20,962 bases of DNA from Candidatus Aenigmatarchaeota archaeon. Lineage in GTDB: Archaea > Aenigmatarchaeota > Aenigmatarchaeia > JACPZZ01. The stretch's first letter is position 1, and every line of letters starts with the position of its first letter. Below, piece by piece: positions 6,978 to 15,259 of this stretch. The position numbers and the translations under genes were made by a program. Location of the stretch: the NCBI GenBank assembly GCA_016177205.1, contig JACOVS010000019.1, forward strand, positions 1 to 20,962, read 5' to 3'. The notes under the pieces were generated by a model. The model had not been told where the DNA came from and ran no database searches. It worked only from the letters and a program-made list of their open reading frames with translations.

Positions 6978-7267
6978 CCTTTGAGCTTGTCGCGAGCGGA
7001 ACATTTATCAAACAGATCGAAGAGTTGGGACCGAAATTCAAAAAACAAATTGTCAAAAAAATCGATTTGATAAAGCAAAATCCCTTCAGGTTCAAAGCCG
7101 TACACTCCAAGCTTTATTCCAGGGTGTTTAGGGTCAGGCTTAGCATAGAAGGCAATGAAACGAGGCTGATTTACGTTGTTCTCGGTTCCAAAATTGTTTT
7201 AGTCTGCCTTCTCGATAGAAACAATGAATACAGGGATTTGGAACACTATTTATCAAAAATACAGTAG
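6974..7267 (+). CDS. RelE/ParE-superfamily toxin
   Basis: A 97-residue protein with the superfamily pattern: an N-terminal strand (TFELVASGTF), two helices rich in Lys (IKQIEELGPKFKKQIVKKI), NP at 36-37, and the strands RVFRVRLSIEGNETRLIYVV. A C-terminal strand and short helix (LVCLLDRNNEYRDLEHYL) close the fold. RelE members cleave mRNA on the ribosome and ParE members poison gyrase; the sequence does not decide between them. Lys/Arg are plentiful (R50, R53, R55, R64, R82), as in RelE. The gene is coupled to its antitoxin by ATGA and ends 4 bp before the convergent proS stop. Confidence 0.85.
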   Translation: MTFELVASGTFIKQIEELGPKFKKQIVKKIDLIKQNPFRFKAVHSKLYSRVFRVRLSIEGNETRLIYVVLGSKIVLVCLLDRNNEYRDLEHYLSKIQ

Positions 7268-7271
7268 ATTA

Positions 7272-8729
7272 TTAGTACGCCCGCCCGACATAAACGACGC
7301 TCTTTGCATCTTTGCCGCACGTAACGCATTTAGAAAAAACTTTTTCCGTTTTGCCGAACAGCGTGCCGCGGATTTCTGCCGTCGCTTTGTCCTTTATCTC
7401 GTCCGCGCAACCCTGCTTTTCACACCAGTTCGTCCGGATTAAACCGCCTTGTTCATCTAGCAAAGTTTTCATCTCGCCAAAATGCCTTGCGTCGCGGATG
7501 TTTTTCCGGAAAAACCCGTCCGCTTTTTCCATGATGCCCCTTTGCATTTCTTCCAGTATTTTTGTTATATTTTCTGCTATATTTTTTTCGTCTACGGTTG
7601 TTTTTTCCCCGTTATCGCGGCGGACTAAAACAACTTTTTTCGCTTTTACGTCGCGCGGGCCTATCTCTATCCGGACAGGGGCGCCTTTCAGCTCCCAATA
7701 GTTGTATTTCCAGCCCGGGGTGTAATTGTCTCTGGAATCCAGGTGCACCATTAGGCCTTTGGCTTCAAGGGACTTTCTAATTGTAACGCATTTTTCCAGG
7801 ACGTCCTTCCTGTCCTTTTCAAACAGTATAGGGACTATCACCGCATTTATCGGGGATATGGCCGGCGGGATGACCAGCCCCTTATCGTCGCCGTGCATCG
7901 CAACAACCGCGCCGAATATGCGCCAGACCGCGGGGCCGTAGCAGGTTTGCCAGGCATGGGTTTTTTTCTCGTTTTCGTCCAGGAATTTTATGTCAAAAGC
8001 CTTTGAAAAGTTTTGGCCGAGCATGTGGGTTGACGGCAATTGAATTATCTTGCCGTCCGGCATCACCGAATCCGCGGCGAACGTGTTAACGGCGCCGGCG
8101 AACGTGTCGTGCTTCGGGCGGACTAAAAACAGGAACGGCAAACAAAATCTTTTGTGCACAATGTTCTCGGTTGTATCCATGTCCTCTTTCACCTGGGCAA
8201 TCGCTTCTTTTTCTGTTGCGAAGACGTCGTGCGCCTCGATCCAGAAAAACTCGCGGCCGCGTATAAACGGGCGCGTGGCCTTGCCTTCGTAGCGCCAGAC
8301 CTGCGAACTCTGGTAAAATTTCATCGGCAGGTCTTTCCAGCCCTGCACCCACAACGAAAACATGGTGTACATCGCTGTCTCGGATGTCGGGCGGAGGGCC
8401 AGGCGCTCCTCAAATTTCTTGCCGTCGCTTCCGCCTTCGGTTATCCAGAAAACTTCGGCCTTGAAGCCCTTTGCGTGCTCCGATTCCCTCTCAAAAAACG
8501 ATTCCGGTATCACCGAAGGAAACCATACGGGCTCATGGCCTTTCGATTCCAGTTCGCGCTCCAGGAGCGCGTACATGTTTTTCATTATCCTTACGGACCA
8601 GGGCCGGTGAACTAAAAAGCCTTTAACGTTGTAGCGCATGTCCGCAAGCTCGGCCTTGTTCACGACCTGCGTGTACCATTCAGAAAAGTTCTCGGATTTC
8701 CTTACGCTCAAGCCCTGCTGCTCGGACAT
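7272..8729 (-). CDS. proS: Prolyl-tRNA synthetase, archaeal/eukaryal type
   Basis: Charges tRNA(Pro) with proline in the cytoplasm. The 485-residue class II enzyme has motif 1 around 42-75 (HRPWSVRIMKNMY...PVWFPSVIPE), the RPTSET loop at 113-118 and motif 2 at about 140-168 (RYEGKATRPFIRGREFFW). Motif 3 lies at about 272-293 (FGAVVAMHGDDKGLVIPP). The anticodon-binding domain occupies about 293-395. The C-terminal zinc domain has C436, C441, C468 and C471, and the chain ends in the conserved Tyr (GRAY). There is no bacterial editing insertion. The gene lies 26 nt downstream of the tRNA-binding-domain gene on the same strand, so the two are probably co-transcribed. Confidence 0.97.
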   Translation of the reverse strand: MSEQQGLSVRKSENFSEWYTQVVNKAELADMRYNVKGFLVHRPWSVRIMKNMYALLERELESKGHEPVWFPSVIPESFFERESEHAKGFKAEVFWITEGGSDGKKFEERLALRPTSETAMYTMFSLWVQGWKDLPMKFYQSSQVWRYEGKATRPFIRGREFFWIEAHDVFATEKEAIAQVKEDMDTTENIVHKRFCLPFLFLVRPKHDTFAGAVNTFAADSVMPDGKIIQLPSTHMLGQNFSKAFDIKFLDENEKKTHAWQTCYGPAVWRIFGAVVAMHGDDKGLVIPPAISPINAVIVPILFEKDRKDVLEKCVTIRKSLEAKGLMVHLDSRDNYTPGWKYNYWELKGAPVRIEIGPRDVKAKKVVLVRRDNGEKTTVDEKNIAENITKILEEMQRGIMEKADGFFRKNIRDARHFGEMKTLLDEQGGLIRTNWCEKQGCADEIKDKATAEIRGTLFGKTEKVFSKCVTCGKDAKSVVYVGRAY

Positions 8730-8755
8730 AGTATCACTTTGTTTTTATACAATTA

Positions 8756-9106
8756 TTAACATATTCTTGAGCCTGGTTCAATTCTTTCTTCCTTGTCCAG
8801 TTTCAAAAGCACCACGTTGCTGTCCTTGTCTATAACCCCGAGGACCAAAACTTCTGAAATGAAGCTGGCTATTTGCCTGGGAGGAAATCCTGTGACGCCT
8901 ATTATTAGCCTGCCCGGCAAGTCCCCTTTTTTGTAAAGTCTGGTTAGTTGTGCTGACGATTGTTTTATGCCGCTTTTGCCAAAATCTATCCACAGCCTGT
9001 AAGCGGGCTTTTTCGCCTCAGGGAACTCTTCGACCCTGGCTATCCTGCCAACCATTATATTCAGTTTTTCGAAATCTTCGTAACTAGGCAAAGGAATCAC
9101 CGGCAA
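8756..9106 (-). CDS. CsaA/Trbp111-like tRNA-binding-domain protein
   Basis: A 116-residue stand-alone OB-fold tRNA-binding domain, homologous to CsaA and to the C-terminal extension of methionyl-tRNA synthetase. Typical stretches are IMVGRIARVEEFPEAKKPAY at 17-36, WIDFGKSGIKQSSAQLT at 39-55, and GVTGFPPRQIASFISEVLVLG at 70-90. Such proteins bind the tRNA elbow and may assist a synthetase or act as chaperones. Being directly upstream of proS suggests a link to aminoacylation, though this is inference. No ATG is available at the N-terminus: a TAG stop lies four codons before the TTG used here (9106), and a GTG at 9100 is equally possible. Confidence 0.85.
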   Translation of the reverse strand: MPVIPLPSYEDFEKLNIMVGRIARVEEFPEAKKPAYRLWIDFGKSGIKQSSAQLTRLYKKGDLPGRLIIGVTGFPPRQIASFISEVLVLGVIDKDSNVVLLKLDKEERIEPGSRIC

Positions 9107-9180
9107 GTCTGGCTGCTAAACAAAACAAGAAACTTTCACTGCGGAAGGCGTCCGCCCTTCTTCGCCGCCATTGACTTCAC

Positions 9181-9192
9181 ACTACTAGTAGT
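9181..9192. repeat. Perfect 12-bp palindrome between divergent genes
   Basis: ACTACTAGTAGT reads the same on both strands. It lies in the 162-bp gap between the tRNA-binding-protein gene (minus) and nurA (plus), about 60 bp upstream of the nurA TATA box. It could be a regulator site. Nothing else was recognised in this gap apart from a GAAGG/CCTTC stem near 9144-9160. Confidence 0.3.
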
Positions 9193-9239
9193 AAGCCGTA
9201 ACATAAATATCAGGTTATCGGAACAGTAAAACCATGCCC

Positions 9240-9250
9240 TTATTTAAATT
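9240..9250 (+). promoter_or_regulatory. TATA box of the nurA operon
   Basis: TTATTTAAATT is centred about 27 nt before the GTG at 9272 (24 nt before the TTG at 9269). It predicts a leaderless start for the whole repair operon and is a good consensus match. Confidence 0.55.
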
Positions 9251-9268
9251 TCAGCCGATATCGACTAA

Positions 9269-10351
9269 TTGGTGCGGGATTTGGTGGATTTGGCGTTATC
9301 AAGAGTTGTCGGGGAGCTTGCCAGAATAAACGTTGAAAGGGGCCCGGGCAAGCCTCATTTCGAGGATCCCAGATACTCTGCAAAGGAGTTTTCGGCCGAG
9401 AACCTGAAAAACCTTGAAAAAGGCGACAGGACCATATGCTTTGTGGACGGGGGCTCCGCGATAATTGTTGAGGCCCCCAATTTCGTACTGGCGTCGCACC
9501 GCGTTTATTATTCCAAATACAAAGGCGCCGAACGCACCAGGCAAAAAATGCCGAACATGCTGGAATTTTTTTCCCTAACCGTTTCTATGCCCGCCCCGAA
9601 AGGCGGCATAAACTACGAGACGAAAATATACTATGACGACCAGAACGCGACTGCGGTGATACCGGACAGCGCGGACCTGGTTTTTGACTCGTTCGACAAA
9701 ACCATGACATCCGGGCCGGCAAGGGCGGACATAAGCAAGGTCTCCATGACTGCGCGGGAGTTTGCGGAATGGAGAATGATCGAAGCCGTATCGGAAATTG
9801 AGGACGCGGAGATAATCGTGCGCGACGGCTCGTTGCAGACGATAAAAACAAACGAATCGAAATACGCGAAAGCGGCGGCCGACGCCTGCGATAAAAAAGG
9901 CATTGCGCTCTGCGGCGTCTCAAAGACGTCGACCCTGTTGACGACAACAGGGCTGCCCCTGCTGTCCGCCATAAACAAAATAGCCGGCGACAGCGGCATG
10001 CGGGAGGGCGGCTGGTATTATGAAAATATCGTGGAAATAAACCATCCCGACCACAATGCGGAGATGTTTGTGGCTAAATTGCACCCGGCCGCAGAATACG
10101 TTTTCAGGGTGGAAATATCCAAGCCGAGCCTTGGGAAAAGGGGCGCCGGTGAAATCATTTCAGGCCTCGCAGCCAACGCGACGGACCTGACGTTCCCGGG
10201 CTACCCGTACGGCCTGATAAATTCGGACGTGATGGGGCGCATACCGAACGAGGAGATGAAATACCAGAAAGCAAAAATTTTCGCACTGAACGCATCCCTG
10301 CGAACGGACGCAAGAGCGCGGGACGCGCACGGCGTGCTGGATTCGATGTGA
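9269..10351 (+). CDS. nurA: NurA DNA end-resection nuclease
   Basis: A 360-residue NurA-domain nuclease that digests 5' strands at broken DNA ends in complex with the HerA translocase. Acidic and other active-site stretches are visible: CFVDGGS (D60), IIVRDGSLQT (D186), GVSKTSTLL (K219), KLHPAAEYVFRVEI, and FPGYPYGLINSDVMGRI (D320). Length is typical. The start is TTG 9269 or GTG 9272; the TATA box spacing slightly favours the GTG. The stop overlaps the HerA GTG by 4 nt. Many archaea place nurA at the end of this operon; here it is first. Confidence 0.92.
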   Translation: MVRDLVDLALSRVVGELARINVERGPGKPHFEDPRYSAKEFSAENLKNLEKGDRTICFVDGGSAIIVEAPNFVLASHRVYYSKYKGAERTRQKMPNMLEFFSLTVSMPAPKGGINYETKIYYDDQNATAVIPDSADLVFDSFDKTMTSGPARADISKVSMTAREFAEWRMIEAVSEIEDAEIIVRDGSLQTIKTNESKYAKAAADACDKKGIALCGVSKTSTLLTTTGLPLLSAINKIAGDSGMREGGWYYENIVEINHPDHNAEMFVAKLHPAAEYVFRVEISKPSLGKRGAGEIISGLAANATDLTFPGYPYGLINSDVMGRIPNEEMKYQKAKIFALNASLRTDARARDAHGVLDSM

Positions 10352-11883
10352 TTTTTATGGAGATAATCAGCCAGATAATAAACGGCGCGCACGGCGAGAT
10401 AATACTGCGTGAAAAATCCGACCAGCCCATAGAGCTGGGAGAAATTGTGGTGGCGGAGGACGATGAAAACAACAAAATACTCCTGCAGGTCTACGACCTG
10501 ATGTACGGCTCGCAACTGGACGACAAAAGGATGGAACTGGCTTCAGGCCTGAGCGTGGAAGACAAGTGGAAAGACCTTGTTTTTTACGACCCGGAACTGA
10601 GGCATTACGTCCTTGCCAAGGCCAGGGCCCTTGCGCAGGTTAAAAACGGGGAAAGCCCTGCTGTTCCGAAAAGGCTGCCGAAGCACTTTTCAATGGTGCG
10701 GCGTTTTTCAGAAGCCGACAAGGAGTTTATAGCCAGGCAGGACAACCCGCTTTTTTTGGGAAATTTGCGAAGCGGGTCCAGGGTTTTAAACATGCCCGTG
10801 CACATCAACGGGCTGGAGGCGCTGTCGCACCACATGCTGATAGCGGCGACGACAGGCCGCGGCAAGAGCAATTTTTTGAAAGTCGTGTTGTGGGACGCAA
10901 TGGACAAGGGCTATTGCGGCATACTGGTTTTGGACCCGCATGACGAGTATTACGAGGCCCTGGAAAAGAATCCCGCAAGCAGGGAAAACCTCTTCTACTA
11001 CACCAACAGGAAAGGGGTTTCCGGGGCGTACACCCTGCGCGTTGACGTGAAGACTATCAAGCCGGATGATGTCACGGGCGTAATAGACTTTACGCCTGCG
11101 CAGGAACAGGCCATAATAAAATACCGCAAGGAATTCGGCGATAACTGGCTTCTTGAGATCGCCAGGGACAGGGAATGTATTTTTGAAAAGGAGGGAGTGC
11201 ATCCCGGAACGCTCTCGGTGGTACAAAGGAAAATACACACCAAGCTGGGCGTCCGGTTCAAGGACGGCGATTTTATCTGCGACAACGAAGTGTTTGACGT
11301 CTCGGGCGGGGAAAAAACGATAGACGACATATGCTCGTTTCTCTCGTCGGGCAGGAAGGTGATCATCGACACGTCAATGCTGATGGACGAGGCGGAGCTC
11401 CTGGTCGGAAGCATCATCGCCAACAGGGTTCTTGAGAATTACAAGGCGAAAAAGGCCGGGAACAGGCTTAAAGAGCTTCCCGTTATCGCCATTGCGATAG
11501 AAGAGGCTCCCAGAGTTTTGGCTGAGGACAAAATAAACCAGGCGAACAACATATATGCAACAATAGCGCGCGAAGGCAGGAAATTCAAGATAGGCCTGAT
11601 AGCGATCACCCAGCTGTCCTCGGTGATACCAAGGGAGATAATGGCAAACATGAACACAAAGGTGATTTTTGGCAACGAGCTGGCCGTCGAGCGCGAGGCG
11701 ATCATTTCGAGCGCTTCGCAAGACCTGTCAAAGGACGGCAAGAACATAGCAAGCCTTAACAAGGGCGAGGCGATAATAAGCTCCATATTCACGAATTTCG
11801 CGATACCAGTCAAGGTTCCGTCGATAGACGAACTGATCAAATCCGCTGGCCCGAGACCTGTAGCGCAGCGGAAGGTTGTGTAA
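10348..11883 (+). CDS. herA: HerA DNA translocase/helicase
   Basis: A 511-residue hexameric FtsK-like ATPase that drives DNA through the NurA nuclease. The N-terminal ~75 residues form the HAS-barrel. Walker A is TTGRGKSN at 168-175 (K173) and an aspartate strand is GILVLDPHDEY (191-201). Walker B is VIAIAIEEAPR at 379-389 with the double Glu. Candidate arginine fingers R408 and R411 and the sensor TQ (421-422) follow. Two starts are possible: GTG 10348, overlapping the nurA stop as GTGA, and ATG 10357. The overlap matches the coupling style of the other genes in this operon, so the GTG is used here, but the ATG would lose only three residues. Confidence 0.95.
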   Translation: MIFMEIISQIINGAHGEIILREKSDQPIELGEIVVAEDDENNKILLQVYDLMYGSQLDDKRMELASGLSVEDKWKDLVFYDPELRHYVLAKARALAQVKNGESPAVPKRLPKHFSMVRRFSEADKEFIARQDNPLFLGNLRSGSRVLNMPVHINGLEALSHHMLIAATTGRGKSNFLKVVLWDAMDKGYCGILVLDPHDEYYEALEKNPASRENLFYYTNRKGVSGAYTLRVDVKTIKPDDVTGVIDFTPAQEQAIIKYRKEFGDNWLLEIARDRECIFEKEGVHPGTLSVVQRKIHTKLGVRFKDGDFICDNEVFDVSGGEKTIDDICSFLSSGRKVIIDTSMLMDEAELLVGSIIANRVLENYKAKKAGNRLKELPVIAIAIEEAPRVLAEDKINQANNIYATIAREGRKFKIGLIAITQLSSVIPREIMANMNTKVIFGNELAVEREAIISSASQDLSKDGKNIASLNKGEAIISSIFTNFAIPVKVPSIDELIKSAGPRPVAQRKVV

Positions 11884-11918
11884 GGCCCTGGTCCGACATT
11901 AACGGTTTGCGTGATATT

Positions 11919-13175
11919 ATGCCGCGTTTTGCCCATATTTCAGACTGCCACTTAGGCGCCTGGAGGGACAAGACGCTGCGCGCGCTGAACTTAAACGCAT
12001 TCATGAGGGCGATGGACGCGTGCGTTGAAAAGAACGTGGATTTCATCCTCATATGCGGCGACCTTTTTGACAAGAACATACCCGACCTTGACATAGTCGA
12101 ACAGTCGGCCAGTAAAATGCGCGATGTCCGGAACAAGGGCATTGAAATTTACGTCATCTACGGGTCGCACGACTACAGCCCGGCCGCTACCTCGATAATC
12201 GATGTTTTGCACAGCTCCGGGCTTTTCACAAAGATAATGGACGTCGAAGAAGAGCGCGTAACTGATAAAATAGGCCTCAGGTTTTTGGAGGATAAAAAAA
12301 CGGGCGCCAAGATCGCAGGCATTTCAGGGAGGCGCGCGTCGCTGGAAAAATATTATTACGAGATACTTGACCGTGAAAGCCTTGAAAAGGAAGCCGGTTT
12401 TAAAATATTCGCGTTTCACATAGGCGTTAACGAACTGATGAGCGGTAAAATGCACACGGACGAGTGCATACCGGTATCGTTTTTCCCAAGGAATTTTGAT
12501 TATTACGCCGGCGGGCACATACACAGCAGGACGGAAAGAAACGAAAGCGGTTACGGGTTATTCGTTTATCCGGGAACGACATTCGGATGGAATTACAACG
12601 ACCTGGAGAATACCGCAAACGGCGAACAAAGGGGCTTTTTCATAGTGGATTTCGACACGCGCGTAAGGAATATTGAATTCGTCGGAACAATGGAAAATAA
12701 TGTTAAATTATTCGACATCGACGCGGACAACGAGACGGCGGATTATTTGAAAAACCTGCTGCAAAAAACCGCGGATGAAAATAATTTTGAAAACTGCATA
12801 GCGCTGGTAAAATTAAAGGGTGTTTTATCGGCGGGCAGCCAGTCCGAAATAGATATGCAACCTATGCGCGATAAGTTATACGCAAAGGGCGCTGTGAACG
12901 TTTTCATAAACCGGAACGCGCTTTCTTCGAAAGAGTTTAGCGAAATAAAGATAAAAGCCGACGACCGCGAGACCGTGGAAGAGCGCATATTCAAAGAGCA
13001 GATAGGAATGTGCAACGGGTATGCGACGAATTCATTAAAAGGCGCCGAAGGCGTAGAAACCGCAAAGGCGGTGTTAAACGTGATGAAAGACGCCAAAAAG
13101 GACAATGAGACGAAAGGCGATTACACAGACCGTGTGGTTGCCAAAGTATCGCAAATAATGAAGGTGAAAATTTGA
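11919..13175 (+). CDS. mre11: Mre11 nuclease
   Basis: A 418-residue Mn-dependent calcineurin-like nuclease that works with Rad50 at double-strand breaks. Metal motifs are ISDCHLG (D9, H11), CGDLFD (D48), GSHDY at 82-86, AFHIG (H167) and GGHIHSR (H200, H202). In motif III the usual GNHD is GSHD, replacing a metal-ligand Asn by Ser83; H84 and D85 are kept. The ATG at 11919 is chosen because it opens directly on the first strand (MPRFAHISD); a TTG four codons earlier is possible. The gene lies 35 nt after herA. The C-terminal ~160 residues are the capping and Rad50-binding region. The stop overlaps the rad50 start. Confidence 0.94.
   Translation: MPRFAHISDCHLGAWRDKTLRALNLNAFMRAMDACVEKNVDFILICGDLFDKNIPDLDIVEQSASKMRDVRNKGIEIYVIYGSHDYSPAATSIIDVLHSSGLFTKIMDVEEERVTDKIGLRFLEDKKTGAKIAGISGRRASLEKYYYEILDRESLEKEAGFKIFAFHIGVNELMSGKMHTDECIPVSFFPRNFDYYAGGHIHSRTERNESGYGLFVYPGTTFGWNYNDLENTANGEQRGFFIVDFDTRVRNIEFVGTMENNVKLFDIDADNETADYLKNLLQKTADENNFENCIALVKLKGVLSAGSQSEIDMQPMRDKLYAKGAVNVFINRNALSSKEFSEIKIKADDRETVEERIFKEQIGMCNGYATNSLKGAEGVETAKAVLNVMKDAKKDNETKGDYTDRVVAKVSQIMKVKI
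13163..13167 (+). promoter_or_regulatory. Ribosome site fixing the TTG start of rad50
   Basis: GGTGA lies 4 nt before the TTG at 13172, inside the end of mre11. This archaeal Shine-Dalgarno match supports the non-ATG start. Confidence 0.6.
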
Positions 13176-15256
13176 TAATCAAACGATTGCGTTTAAACAA
13201 CATACGCTCCTACCTGGACGCTGCTATAGAATTCCCTTCGGGCGCCATCCTGTTCGAAGGCGACGTGGGTTCCGGCAAAACGACCATACTGATCTCGATG
13301 GAGTTCGCACTGTTCGGATTAAGTTCCGAATTAAAAGCGGACCATCTGTTAAGGAATGGCTGTGCGAGGGGATTTGTTGAATTAACCCTTGACGTTGCTG
13401 GCAAGGAACTCGTAATAAGGCGGAGCCTTGAAAAAAGCGATGGAAAGACGACGCAAAAGGAATGCTATCTTATTTCCGGCGGCGCCCGTGAGGATTACTC
13501 AGTCACGGAAATGAAATCGCGCGTTCTTTCAATCCTGGGATTCAATGAAAAAGTCCACCCGCAGGCGTCTTCCTTGATCTACAGGTATGCCGTGTTCACG
13601 CCGCAGGAAAGAATGAAGGAGATACTTTCCTCAAATGCGGACGAAAGGCTGGAAACAATACGCAGGGCGTTTATGATGGAAGAATACAAGACAGCCGCGT
13701 CAAACTCGGAGGATGTCCAAAAATTCTTTAGGTCCGGAATAAAGGCCGCGGAAACGTCGATAGCGGACCTGCAACCCCTGAAAGAGGGCCTCGATAGTTA
13801 CCAGTCGGAGAAAAAAGACCTGGAATCGCAAACCAAAAGCCTGGCGTCGCAGATAGAAAACGGGAGGAAAGAATTATCGTCGGTTTCCGAAAAAATTGAA
13901 AGCCTGCGAAGGTTGCGGGAGAAATACGCCTCGTTAAGCGCGGAAGCGGACTCGTTGAGCAGGATTATACTGACAGAGGAAAAAAACATGAGCACGCTCT
14001 CGCAGAAATCACTTTTATCCGACGCCAGGATTGATTCGTCAAGGGATAAAATGAAAATCCTCGGGGAGAAAAAAACCCTGTCGGCCGCGGAGATAAAAAA
14101 TATCATGGAAACGCTGGGCATCGAAAATGCAAGCGCTTTGCGCATCGAGGAGACGACGGTGGACGAAACCAGGAAACGGATAAAGTCGGATGTTGAAAAT
14201 TCGCTGGCAGAAATAACCAAAACAAAATTAAAAATACAGGACCTGGAAAGCCTGGTCGAAAAAGGCGTTTGTCCCGTATGCGAACAGAACATAGGCCCGG
14301 ACCATTTCAGGAACAGGATGGAAGGCCATTCGTCGCAACTGAAAAACATGCAAAACCTGATTGAAGAAAAGAGGAAGCGCGAAATCGCGGCCGACAGGCT
14401 CGCGTCCCTGGTTTCCGGGATGAAAACAATGAACAACGAGGCCGAATTCCTGTCGCAGTCTTATGCCGAAGAGGTTCAAAGAAAAACGGAAATTGCGGGA
14501 GAAATTGAAAAATCGATAAGGTCGATAGCGGACGCGAACAAGAGAAGGGATGAATTAACCGGAGAAATAAGCGGACTGGGCCTGGAAATAGGGAAGATCG
14601 CCGACCTCGAAAACAGGGAAAAGTCCCAAAGAAAAATTCTTGAAGATCTGGCAAGGATGCACTCGGCAAAAAACCAGCGGCTTGCAGATCTAATCGCAAT
14701 GATTGAAAGGGACGCCGCCGCCGTTCGTCGCATGGAATCGAAACTGGAAAGCATAAGATCCGCCAGGGAATGGCTAGGGTGGTTGAGGGAGTATTTCACG
14801 CCGTCTGTAGAAAGCATTGAAAGCCACGTTTTCGCCTCTTACAACAGGAATTTTGACGCGCTTTTCAAGAAATGGTTTTCTATGCTCATGGACTCCGGAG
14901 AAATAACCGTGCGCGTTGATGACAAGTTCACGCCTATAATCGAACAGAATGGTTACGAACAGGATGTTGAGGCGTTAAGCGGCGGCGAGAAGACTTCTGT
15001 GGCTCTAGCGTACCGCCTCGCGTTAAATACGATTGTCAAGGAGATAGCTATTTCTTTGAGAAACAACCTACTAATTCTTGACGAACCTACGGACGGCTTC
15101 AGCAAAGAGCAGCTACACAGGATGCGCGACGTATTAAACGAACTGCAATGCGACCAGGTGATCATAGTGTCGCATGAGAAAGAGCTGGAGGCTTTTGTCG
15201 ATAACATAATCGAGGTTCGCAAGGAAGGAAGCGTTTCAAGGGTAATAAAAAGGTGA
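13172..15256 (+). CDS. rad50: Rad50 zinc-hook ATPase
   Basis: A 694-residue SMC-like ATPase that binds and tethers broken DNA with Mre11. Walker A is EGDVGSGKTT at 29-38 and the Q-loop is VFTPQERM (Q145). The zinc hook is CPVC at 367-370, where two molecules join. The signature is LSGGEK at 602-607, Walker B is LLILDEPTDGF at 633-643, and the H-loop is VSHEKE at 666-671. Coiled-coil arms run from about 185 to 360 and 375 to 540, shorter than in many archaeal Rad50 proteins of about 850-900 residues. It starts with TTG in a TTGA overlap with mre11, with a GGTGA ribosome site. N-terminal MIIKRLRLNNIRSY is typical, so this start is secure. Confidence 0.96.
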   Translation: MIIKRLRLNNIRSYLDAAIEFPSGAILFEGDVGSGKTTILISMEFALFGLSSELKADHLLRNGCARGFVELTLDVAGKELVIRRSLEKSDGKTTQKECYLISGGAREDYSVTEMKSRVLSILGFNEKVHPQASSLIYRYAVFTPQERMKEILSSNADERLETIRRAFMMEEYKTAASNSEDVQKFFRSGIKAAETSIADLQPLKEGLDSYQSEKKDLESQTKSLASQIENGRKELSSVSEKIESLRRLREKYASLSAEADSLSRIILTEEKNMSTLSQKSLLSDARIDSSRDKMKILGEKKTLSAAEIKNIMETLGIENASALRIEETTVDETRKRIKSDVENSLAEITKTKLKIQDLESLVEKGVCPVCEQNIGPDHFRNRMEGHSSQLKNMQNLIEEKRKREIAADRLASLVSGMKTMNNEAEFLSQSYAEEVQRKTEIAGEIEKSIRSIADANKRRDELTGEISGLGLEIGKIADLENREKSQRKILEDLARMHSAKNQRLADLIAMIERDAAAVRRMESKLESIRSAREWLGWLREYFTPSVESIESHVFASYNRNFDALFKKWFSMLMDSGEITVRVDDKFTPIIEQNGYEQDVEALSGGEKTSVALAYRLALNTIVKEIAISLRNNLLILDEPTDGFSKEQLHRMRDVLNELQCDQVIIVSHEKELEAFVDNIIEVRKEGSVSRVIKR
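15251..15256 (+). promoter_or_regulatory. Ribosome site of the hydrolase, overlapping the rad50 stop
   Basis: AGGTGA contains the last bases of rad50, including its TGA stop, and lies 3 nt before the ATG at 15260. This arrangement implies that translation of the hydrolase is coupled to rad50. Confidence 0.6.
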
Positions 15257-15259
15257 AAA

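Noticed and set aside
8742..8750. GTATAAAAA on the minus strand before proS as its promoter
   Set aside because: It is only about 17 nt before the ATG, too close for a leaderless start, and proS follows the tRNA-binding gene by 26 nt, so co-transcription is more likely.
13798..14436. A 212-codon open frame on the minus strand inside rad50
   Set aside because: It lies antisense to the coiled-coil region, whose biased codons leave the opposite strand open; it is Ser/Phe/Leu-rich with no domain.
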